64,000 nt of DNA from CAMLFJ01 sp035524955 (GTDB lineage: Bacteria; Methylomirabilota; Methylomirabilia; Rokubacteriales; CSP1-6). The notes beneath the pieces were generated by a model. The model did no database searches. It saw only the letters and a list, made by a program, of their open reading frames with translations, and had not been told where the DNA came from. The stretch covers positions 25,353-89,352 of the forward strand of contig DATLFG010000008.1 of assembly GCA_035524955.1 (NCBI GenBank), in the 5' to 3' direction. The position numbers and the translations under genes were made by a program. Every line of letters begins with the position of its first letter. Position 1 is the first letter of the stretch. Positions 58,655 through 64,000 of the stretch are shown here, one piece after another.

Positions 58655-59563
58655 ATGCCAACCACACCGCCGACCCGGACGTGGCGGGCCCATGCCCACG
58701 CTGAGCTCGCGATGACGGGCGTTTCGCGAGTCGCGGTCAACGACCTCTCGCTCGCGGTCGCCGAGTGGCCCGGGCCCGCGAAGGGCCGGGCCGTCGTCTG
58801 CATCCACGGGCTGACCGCCAACCATACCTGCTGGGCGAGCGTGGCCGACGTCCTCGGCCCCGCGCACCGCCTGATCGCCTACGACCTCCGGGGGCGGGGA
58901 GAGAGCGACAAGCCCGCGAAGGGCTACAGCCTCGCGCTCCACAACGAGGACCTGCTCGGGCTCCTCGATCACTTCGGGCTCGAGAAGGCGGTCCTGGTCG
59001 GCCACTCCCTGGGCGCCCACATCGCGGTCCGCTTCGCGGCCATGCGCCCGGACCGGGTCGCCAAGCTCGTCCTGGTGGACGGCGGCATCGACGTGCGCGC
59101 GGAGGTGCTCGATTCCCTGCGGCCGGCCATCAACCGGCTGGGCGTCGAGTTCCCGTCGCTCGAGATGTTCCTGGGCTTCGCGCGCATGCTGCCGATGTTC
59201 GAGGGGCGCTGGAACGACTACCTCGAGCGCTACTTCCGCTACGACGTCGAGGAGCTGCCCGCGGGCACCGTCCGGTCGAAGGCGGCGCGCCACGCCATCG
59301 AGGAGGAGATCGGCAACCTCGAGCGGGAACGGCTCTGGGTCTATCACCACCAGATCAAGGCTCCCACCCTGATCTTCCGCGCGCCCGACGGCCTGCTCAC
59401 CCCCACCGACTGCCTGATGACCCAGGACGAGGCGGAGGCGATGGCCCACGCCATCCCGCGCGCCGAGCTGGTCGTGGTGCCCGGGACCAATCACTACACC
59501 GTGCTGCTCGGGCAGCACCCCAGGGTGAAGAACGCCCTCCGGGCCTTCCTCAAGAGGACGTAG
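58655..59563 (+). CDS. Alpha/beta hydrolase
   Basis: A 302-residue hydrolase. Nucleophile Ser in VLVGHSLGAHIAVRFAAMRP, oxyanion His-Gly in VVCIHGLTANHTCW, acid Asp probably in LIFRAPDGLLTPTDC, and catalytic His in VVPGTNHYTVLLG. YDLRGRGESDKPAKGYSLAL is the usual loop. ATG at 58655 fits the promoter; an ATG at 58712 (MTGVSRVAVNDLSLAV) would remove a proline/threonine-rich leader. Substrate unknown: esters, lactones or C-C bonds. Confidence 0.88.
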   Translation: MPTTPPTRTWRAHAHAELAMTGVSRVAVNDLSLAVAEWPGPAKGRAVVCIHGLTANHTCWASVADVLGPAHRLIAYDLRGRGESDKPAKGYSLALHNEDLLGLLDHFGLEKAVLVGHSLGAHIAVRFAAMRPDRVAKLVLVDGGIDVRAEVLDSLRPAINRLGVEFPSLEMFLGFARMLPMFEGRWNDYLERYFRYDVEELPAGTVRSKAARHAIEEEIGNLERERLWVYHHQIKAPTLIFRAPDGLLTPTDCLMTQDEAEAMAHAIPRAELVVVPGTNHYTVLLGQHPRVKNALRAFLKRT

Positions 59564-59617
59564 CGCCGGCGGGCGACCCTTCGGGGCGTGAGCGCCTCCT
59601 TCGGCGGGCTTTCAGGG

Positions 59618-59623
59618 TATGCT
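59618..59623 (+). promoter_or_regulatory. -10-like TATGCT before the FAD reductase gene
   Basis: CAGGGTATGCTGTGAG places TATGCT 10 bases before the ATG at 59634, with no SD between; another likely leaderless gene. Confidence 0.5.
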
Positions 59624-59633
59624 GTGAGCGAGA

Positions 59634-60692
59634 ATGCCCGCCGGGGATTTCGACGCTATCGTGGTCGGGGCCAGCTTCGGCGGCCTCGCCGTCGCCCGCC
59701 AGCTCCGGGGACAGGTCCTCCTCCTGGATCGCAACGAGGTCGGCAGCGTGCAGACCTCCGCGTGCGGCACCCCGCTCTGGGTTCCCGAGGCCCTCGGCGT
59801 GTCCGCCAGCGTGCTCCAGGTCCACGACCGGCTCGAGATCCGTACGCCCACCCGCACGGTGCGCTACGATCTCTCGGCGGTTCCGTTCTGCACGTTCGAC
59901 TATCGGACCTTCTGCGAGGGCCTGCTGGGCCAGTGCCGGGTGCGCTTCCTGCGCACCTCGGTGAGCGGCATCCAGGACGGAGCGGTCGTCACCGGCGCGG
60001 GACGGTTCACCGCGCCCGTGATCGTGGACTGCTCGGGCTGGCGGCGCGCGCTGGTCGGCGGCGTCGGCGCTGAGCCCGCCCGGCGGTATCACTCGTTCGG
60101 GCTCGAGACCCACACCGCGCTCCAGGACGAGGGCCTGACCTTCCTGCTCGATCGCCGCCTGATCCCGCAGGGGCTCGGCTGGATCTTTCCGGTGGGCCAC
60201 GGCAGCCTGGTGGGCCTTGGATCCTATGCCGGACGGTCCAAGCTCAAGCCCGCGCTCGACCGGCTCTTGCGCGCCCATGGCACCGCGGCCGGCTCCTACC
60301 ACGGCACCTACTTTCCGAACCGGCCGCTCCGCTCCACGGTGGGGCGCGTGTTCGCGGTGGGCGATGCGGCCGGGCAGTGTCTGCCGCTCACCGCGGAGGG
60401 CATCCGGCCCGCGCTCTACTTCGGCGGCGAGTGCGGCCGCATCGTCCAGCGCATCCTCGACGGGGCGGTGTCGCTCGAGGCCGGCCTCGAGGCCTACCAG
60501 CGGCTCGTCGCGCGTTACCGCCGGCCCTACCGCGTGCTCCAGCTCGCCCAGTGGATGGCCGCGCACACACCGACCCGCTGGTTCGCGCTGCTCACCCAGC
60601 TCGCGGCGATGCAGCCATTCCTCCCGCGCTGGTGGCCGCGTTACGGCCGGTTCGGGCGGCCCGGGTCGTCCGGCGTGGCCGCAGCCACCTGA
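59634..60692 (+). CDS. FAD-dependent oxidoreductase (geranylgeranyl reductase-like)
   Basis: A 352-residue flavoprotein. FAD motif MPAGDFDAIVVGASFGGLAV, RNEVGSVQTSACGTPLWVPE containing a Cys pattern of the GGR group, and the second FAD motif GRVFAVGDAAGQCLPLTAEG. Related to isoprenoid double-bond reductases and other group-A monooxygenase-like proteins. Twelve bases separate it from the VTT membrane gene, suggesting an operon and a lipid substrate. The C-terminus is basic and proline-rich. Reaction unproven. Confidence 0.85.
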   Translation: MPAGDFDAIVVGASFGGLAVARQLRGQVLLLDRNEVGSVQTSACGTPLWVPEALGVSASVLQVHDRLEIRTPTRTVRYDLSAVPFCTFDYRTFCEGLLGQCRVRFLRTSVSGIQDGAVVTGAGRFTAPVIVDCSGWRRALVGGVGAEPARRYHSFGLETHTALQDEGLTFLLDRRLIPQGLGWIFPVGHGSLVGLGSYAGRSKLKPALDRLLRAHGTAAGSYHGTYFPNRPLRSTVGRVFAVGDAAGQCLPLTAEGIRPALYFGGECGRIVQRILDGAVSLEAGLEAYQRLVARYRRPYRVLQLAQWMAAHTPTRWFALLTQLAAMQPFLPRWWPRYGRFGRPGSSGVAAAT

Positions 60693-60704
60693 AATGGGGG
60701 GCGG

Positions 60705-61448
60705 ATGAGCACGCGCGCGCGCTGGACCATCATTCTCGGCGCCAGCGGGCTATTCATCGCCGGCGGCGTGTGGCTCGTCTGGACGAACGCGCCCCTCTAC
60801 CAGTTCATCGCCCGCCTGTACGTGGACAAGCTCTTCCTGAAGCAGACGTTGCGCGAATGGGGCGTCCTCGCGCCGGTCGTCTTCATCGCGCTCCAGGCCC
60901 TGCAGGTCATCCTGTCGCCGATCCCGGGTGAGGCGACCGGCATCCTGGGCGGCTATCTCTTCGGGCAGTGGCTGGGATTGCTCTACTCCACCATCGGCCT
61001 CACCCTGGGCTCCATCGGAGCCTTCGGGATCGGACGCTGGCTCGGCGCCCACTACGTGAAGAACCTGGTGAGCAAGGAGACCTGGAGCCGGCTCGGCTTC
61101 ATCGTGGAGGCCGAGGGCGCGGTGCTGTGCTTCATCGTCTACCTGATCCCCGGGCTGCCGAAGGACATCGTGTGCTATCTCTTCGGGATCAGCCCGATGC
61201 CGCTCTGGGTATTCGCGCTCGTCTCGGGGCTCGGGCGCATCCCCGGCACCTGGGTGCTCTCGACCCAGGGTGCCCATACCGCGGCCGGGGACTACCGGCA
61301 GGCCATCCTGGTCACCGCGGTGGCGGTGGCGGTGGCCCTGCCGCTCTACTATTACCGCCACCGGATCATGCTCTGGTTCCGCGGCCACCCCCGGGCCCCC
61401 GGCGCCGAGGTCAACCGCGAGCTTGACAGGGAGAAGCCGGACTCGTAG
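60705..61448 (+). CDS. TVP38/TMEM64 (VTT/DedA-type) membrane protein
   Basis: A 247-residue protein with about six TM segments. LSPIPGEATGILGGYLFGQW and GSIGAFGIGRWLGAHYVKNL are the VTT-domain re-entrant helix signature; FIVYLIPGLPKDIVCYLFGI and LGRIPGTWVLSTQGAHTA follow. Family members are implicated in lipid scrambling. SD GGGGGGCGG lies before the ATG. Coupled to the FAD reductase upstream. The promoter of the aromatic leader overlaps its final codons. Confidence 0.88.
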   Translation: MSTRARWTIILGASGLFIAGGVWLVWTNAPLYQFIARLYVDKLFLKQTLREWGVLAPVVFIALQALQVILSPIPGEATGILGGYLFGQWLGLLYSTIGLTLGSIGAFGIGRWLGAHYVKNLVSKETWSRLGFIVEAEGAVLCFIVYLIPGLPKDIVCYLFGISPMPLWVFALVSGLGRIPGTWVLSTQGAHTAAGDYRQAILVTAVAVAVALPLYYYRHRIMLWFRGHPRAPGAEVNRELDREKPDS

Positions 61449-61451
61449 ACT
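61423..61451 (+). promoter_or_regulatory. Strong promoter TTGACA, 17 bp, TAGACT, before the aromatic leader
   Basis: Perfect -35 TTGACA (61423-61428) and TAGACT (61446-61451), spacing 17 bp, overlapping the end and stop of the VTT gene. Transcription would start near 61458 and produce a leader of about 316 bases before the DAHP synthase gene. Confidence 0.75.
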
Positions 61452-61499
61452 CGGCCCACTTTGGAGGATTTCGAGCCAGTGAGCGCGAAGGGAACCGGG

Positions 61500-61577
61500 A
61501 TGACGACCAGCCGCCACCACGCGTGGTGGTCGTTTTATTACTTTCCCCCCGTCCGCCTCCTGGCTCCCATGAGCTGA
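61500..61577 (+). CDS. Aromatic-rich leader peptide, 25 residues
   Basis: An ATG (61500) preceded by AAGGGA opens a short frame ending TGA at 61575-61577; an in-frame GTG at 61479, with GGAGG upstream, would give 32 residues. The centre reads HHAWWSFYYFPP: two Trp, two Tyr and two Phe codons in seven at 61524-61544. Nothing else in this genome segment concentrates aromatic codons like this. It stands in front of overlapping RNA hairpins and the DAHP synthase gene, so it is read as an attenuator leader that senses charged Trp, Phe and Tyr tRNAs. Confidence 0.8.
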   Translation: MTTSRHHAWWSFYYFPPVRLLAPMS

Positions 61578-61666
61578 GCGAAGGGAGCCACGGGCGGACG
61601 AACCGGCCCGTGGCGCCAGGACACGATAGACGCCGCGGGCCAACCGGCCCGCGGCGTTTCTATTTC
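61550..61666 (+). promoter_or_regulatory. Transcription attenuator with competing hairpins and intrinsic terminator
   Basis: Five segments are visible. A (61550-61568) pairs with B (61583-61600): CGTCCGCC/GGCGGACG and TGGCTCCC/GGGAGCCA. B (61587-61595) can instead pair with C (61606-61614), 9 bp perfect. C (61605-61615) can pair with D (61631-61641), 11 bp with one G-U. D (61630-61641) pairs with E (61646-61657), a perfect 12-bp stem, loop AACC, followed by TTTCTATTTC: an intrinsic terminator. A ribosome stalled on the aromatic codons leaves A:B, freeing C:D and allowing read-through; one reaching the stop covers A and part of B, so B:C and then D:E should form. Confidence 0.8.
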
Positions 61667-61680
61667 TAGCCGAGAGGTAG

Positions 61681-61740
61681 TGTCCGCCGACTGGGGGAGT
61701 GCGGGGGCCATGCCTGGGCCCCCGCAGCTGAAGGGCTTGA
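61681..61740. repeat. Dispersed palindromic repeat family B, copy 2
   Basis: Inverted copy of the element at 50621-50680. It carries GCGGGGGCCATGCCTGGGCC with CCCCGC, a 9-bp stem (61701-61725), between the attenuator terminator and the SD of the DAHP synthase gene, and could affect the leader RNA. Confidence 0.75.
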
Positions 61741-61773
61741 CGAAGTAAAGCAACCAACCGGAGGAGGAGGGTC

Positions 61774-62790
61774 ATGATCATCGTGCTCAGGTCCGGCATC
61801 ACCGACGCCGACGTGAACGACGTGTGCCGCCGCATCACCGAGATGGGCTACGGGCCCCACGTCATCCGCGGCGAGTTCAAGACCATCGTGGCCGCGGTCG
61901 GCGAGGAGCGCGGGCGGCCCGATCTCCGCCTGCTGGAGGCGCTGGAGACGGTCGAGGCGGTCATGCCGGTGCAGCAGCCGTTCAAGCTCGCCAGCCGCGA
62001 AGTGCGTCGCGAGTCGAGCGAGGTGCGCATCAACGGAGTCACGGTGGGCGGCCGCGACGTGGTGGTGATGGCCGGACCCTGCTCGGTGGAATCCGAAGCC
62101 CAGGTCCTCGAGGTCGCGGATGCGGTCAAGGAATCGGGCGCTCGCATCCTGCGGGGCGGGGCCTACAAGCCGCGCACGTCGCCCTACGCCTTCCAGGGGC
62201 TGAAGGAGCAGGGGCTCCGCTACCTGGCGGAGGCGCGCAAGCGCACCGGACTGCCGGTGGTCACCGAGGTGCTCGAGACCGAGAGCGTGGAGCTGGTAGC
62301 GGAGTACAGCGACGTCCTCCAGATCGGCGCGCGGAACATCCAGAACTTCACGCTCCTGCGCCGGGTCGGGGAGATCGGCAAGCCGGTGCTGCTCAAGCGG
62401 GGCATGGCGACCAGCATCCAGGAGTTCCTGCTTTCGGCGGAGTACATCCTCTCCGCGGGCAATCCCAACGTGATCCTGTGCGAGCGCGGGATCCGCACCT
62501 TCGAGACCTCCACGCGGTTCACGCTGGACCTGAACGCAGTGCCGGTGCTCAAGAAGCTCTGTCACCTGCCGGTCGTCGTGGATCCTTCGCACGGCACCGG
62601 GCACTGGGACCTGGTGACCCCGATGGCCAAGGCCTCGGTGGCGTGCGGGGCCGACGGGCTCATCATCGAGGTGCACCCGCGGCCGGAGGAGGCGCTGTCG
62701 GACGGCCCGCAGTCGCTCAAGCCGTCGAAGTTCGCGCAGCTCATGCGCGAGCTCCGGCCGGTGGCGGAGGCGGTGGGTCGGGGGCTCTAA
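61774..62790 (+). CDS. aroF: 3-deoxy-7-phosphoheptulonate synthase, type I-beta
   Basis: First enzyme of the shikimate pathway: joins phosphoenolpyruvate and erythrose 4-phosphate. A 338-residue protein with an N-terminal ferredoxin-like domain (residues 1-70, MIIVLRSGITDADVNDVCRR), which in Thermotoga-type enzymes binds Tyr/Phe for feedback inhibition, and a barrel with MAGPCSVESEAQVLEVADAV, GGAYKPRTSPYAFQG, GARNIQNF, LLKRGMATS, VVDPSHGTGHW and EVHPRPEEALSDGPQS (metal and substrate loops). SD GGAGGAGGAGGG before the ATG. Expression is predicted to be attenuated by the leader peptide upstream, so both transcription and activity respond to aromatic amino acids. Confidence 0.95.
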   Translation: MIIVLRSGITDADVNDVCRRITEMGYGPHVIRGEFKTIVAAVGEERGRPDLRLLEALETVEAVMPVQQPFKLASREVRRESSEVRINGVTVGGRDVVVMAGPCSVESEAQVLEVADAVKESGARILRGGAYKPRTSPYAFQGLKEQGLRYLAEARKRTGLPVVTEVLETESVELVAEYSDVLQIGARNIQNFTLLRRVGEIGKPVLLKRGMATSIQEFLLSAEYILSAGNPNVILCERGIRTFETSTRFTLDLNAVPVLKKLCHLPVVVDPSHGTGHWDLVTPMAKASVACGADGLIIEVHPRPEEALSDGPQSLKPSKFAQLMRELRPVAEAVGRGL

Positions 62791-62826
62791 GCCATCGAAG
62801 GGGCCCCTTCTGAAGTCTAAGAAGAC

Positions 62827-62883
62827 GGCCCCTCCGAGCCTCCCCCAGAAGCGGGTCGCGCCGGCGAAGCCGGCGCTCGAATG
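62827..62883. repeat. Dispersed palindromic repeat family C, copy 3
   Basis: GCCCCTCCGAGCCTCCCCCA followed by a hairpin GCGCCGGC-GAA-GCCGGCGC and TCGAATGG. It lies between the convergent DAHP synthase and truncated kinase genes. Upstream, GAAGGGGCCCCTTC (about 62797-62810) forms a further palindrome. Confidence 0.75.
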
Positions 62884-62888
62884 GAGCC

Positions 62889-63564
62889 CTACCTCGGACG
62901 CGCGGTCAGGGCGGGGTGTGCCGCCGCCGTGAGATCGAGCGTCTCGCGCACACGCAGGACGAGGGCGGCGGGCGTGAACGGCTTCTGCAGGAACGCGGTG
63001 CCCGCGCCCAGCACGCCGTGGCGGATGACCGCGTCGTCGGTGTAGCCCGACATGTACAGCACGCTCAGGTCGGGCCGCAGGGGGGCCAGGCGCTCGGCCA
63101 GCTCGCGGCCGCTCATGCGGGGCATGACCACGTCGGTGAGCAGCATGTCGAGCGGGCCCTGGTGCCGCTCGCAGAGCAGGAGGGCCTCGGGGCCGTTGCG
63201 CGCCTCGAGGATGGTGTAGCCGCTGGCCCGGAGGATGTCGCGCGCCAGCTCGCGGACGCCCTCCTCGTCCTCCACGAGAAGAATGGTCTCGGTGCCTCCC
63301 GCGGCCGCGGCCGGGCGCGCGCTCCGGTCCACCGTCGGCGCCGCCGCGTCCAGGCGGGGCAGGTAGATGCGGAACGTGGTGCCCTGGCCCGGCTCGCTGT
63401 CCACCTCGATGTAGCCGCCGCTCTGCTTGACGATCCCGTACACGGTGGCCAGGCCGAGCCCGGTGCCCTTGCCCACGTCCTTGGTCGTGAAGAAGGGCTC
63501 GAAGAGCCGGGCGCGCGTGGCGTCGTCCATGCCCACGCCGGAATCGCCTCCGGTCCGGAGGACG
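62889..63564 (-). pseudogene. Truncated hybrid histidine kinase (ATPase C-terminal half plus receiver)
   Basis: About 225 recognisable residues. GDSGVGMDDATRARLFEPFF and FTTKDVGKGTGLGLATVYGI are the G1/F and G2 boxes of a HATPase domain; the N and dimerisation boxes are missing. A receiver domain follows (ILLVEDEEGVRELARDILRA, phospho-Asp in LDMLLTDVVMPRMSG, Lys in FLQKPFTPAALVL). Upstream, VHVVLEV, the strand expected before DSGVGMD, is in another frame. So the gene has lost its sensor and HisKA portion and carries a frameshift near 63560. The receiver alone might still be made. Confidence 0.75.
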
Positions 63565-63599
63565 GGTGGACCTCCAGCACGACGTGCACGCGCGAGGGC

Positions 63600-63822
63600 G
63601 CGGCGCAGGCGGCAGGCCGAGAAAGACCAGGTGATCCAGATCCGCGCAGGCCAGGCAGAGTGGCCGTTCGGCTTCGAGGCGCAGGAACGGTCCCCTGCCC
63701 AGCTCCTCCCCGCATTCCGCGCACGCCGAATCACTGACGATCCAGAACACGACGATCTCGTCGCGCGGCTGGCGGCTCGCCGGCCGTGCCCCTGACGCCG
63801 CGCCCGAGGACCTCGTGCTCAT
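63600..63822 (-). pseudogene. DUF2293-type N-terminal fragment fused to the kinase remnant
   Basis: ATG at 63822 opens MSTRSSGAASGARPASRQPR, then EIVVFWIVSDSACAECGEEL, GRGPFLRLEAERPLCLACAD and LDHLVFL, with paired Cys of a zinc-ribbon, which I recognise as the start of DUF2293 proteins. Homology stops after FL near 63620, where the sequence runs into the kinase remnant in a different frame. The expected C-terminal two thirds are absent. A deletion joint or misassembly is likely. Confidence 0.65.
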
Positions 63823-64000
63823 CGCGGCTCTCGCGGTCGGCGCGGCAGTTCAGCCGCGAAGGCGTATACGAGTCTTGCGCTTGGTTCCCGAATCTCGACG
63901 GGCCTTCGTCGGCTGCACGCGCTTGCCAGGGACAGGCTGCGCCTGGCTTACCAAGGGATACCGTTCGGGGTGCGTGCGAGAACGTGGCAAACCGCAGCAT
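63823..64000. other. No recognised feature at the window end
   Basis: 178 bases. A minus-strand frame covers it but its composition is not convincing and no motif is seen; no tRNA or repeat was identified. Confidence 0.4.

Noticed and set aside
61458..61773. T-box or riboswitch in the aroF leader
   Set aside because: No T-box core sequence was seen; the aromatic leader peptide and competing stems explain the region better.
1..64000. CRISPR arrays, tRNA, rRNA, insertion sequences or prophage
   Set aside because: No regularly spaced direct repeats, no cloverleaf with TTCGA loop in a plausible context, and no transposase or phage proteins among the credible frames.
63731..64000. 89-residue minus-strand frame at the window end
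   Set aside because: Overlaps the DUF2293 start and has no motif or ribosome-binding site.

Overview
The window is very GC-rich and densely packed with genes on both strands. It is dominated by catabolic enzymes of soil and subsurface uncultured lineages: five luciferase-like flavin/F420 oxidoreductases, two CaiB/BaiF CoA-transferases, three metal-dependent amidohydrolases, two amidases, an M81 (MlrC-like) peptidase, a MetE-like C1 enzyme, a PQQ sugar dehydrogenase, a cytochrome P450 and a TauD dioxygenase. This mix, with the GC level and the selenoprotein, fits a Candidatus Rokubacteria/Methylomirabilota-like or related bacterium. That placement is inferred from gene content, not from a marker gene. 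I found no rRNA, tRNA, CRISPR array, insertion sequence or prophage.

Layout. 1-9.1 kb: amidase tail, class V aminotransferase, ABM monooxygenase, two MFS transporters, an internally deleted zinc alcohol dehydrogenase, M81 peptidase, LLM oxidoreductase and alanine racemase. 9.1-19.8 kb: amidohydrolase with an internal Tat-like motif, DinB protein, a CoA-transferase/solo B3-B4/AzlC/AzlD operon, deacetylase-like protein, ACMSD-like hydrolase, MetE-like enzyme, aldo/keto reductase, LLM. 19.9-25.0 kb: minus-strand operon of TPP enzyme, CoA-transferase, quinone oxidoreductase and a GrdB/PrdB-family selenoprotein read through an in-frame UGA. 25.1-32.7 kb: P450, PQQ dehydrogenase, LLMs, amidohydrolase, DAO-family oxidase, a decayed PIN gene and TauD. 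32.7-40 kb: hybrid histidine kinase, PEP-mutase-like lyase, CinA, NIPSNAP, acyl-CoA-dehydrogenase-like protein, VOC protein. 40-48.4 kb: a 1536-residue AsmA/DUF748-like protein, LLM, a 227-bp inverted-repeat element, SDR, MBL lactonase-like protein, flavin reductase. 48.5-50.6 kb: a three-gene cassette of small leader-like peptide, cyclic-nucleotide-binding protein and PqqD-like/M50-like membrane protein, which looks like an undescribed RiPP-type system. 50.7-61.4 kb: lipoprotein, amidase, CrcB, FxLYD and outer-membrane proteins, cupin, UspA, DUF1858, LOG, alpha/beta hydrolase, FAD reductase, VTT protein. 61.4-62.8 kb: a type I-beta DAHP synthase gene behind a complete translational attenuator whose leader peptide carries a Trp-Trp-Ser-Phe-Tyr-Tyr-Phe run. 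62.9-64.0 kb: a truncated hybrid kinase abutting a truncated DUF2293 fragment.

Regulation and small structure. Several genes have -10-like hexamers only 5-14 bases before the start codon and no Shine-Dalgarno, suggesting frequent leaderless transcription; others have longer leaders with good GGAGG sites. Three families of short dispersed palindromic repeats sit at gene ends. Four coding regions carry frameshifts, deletions or chimeric joints, so either decay or assembly error should be considered.
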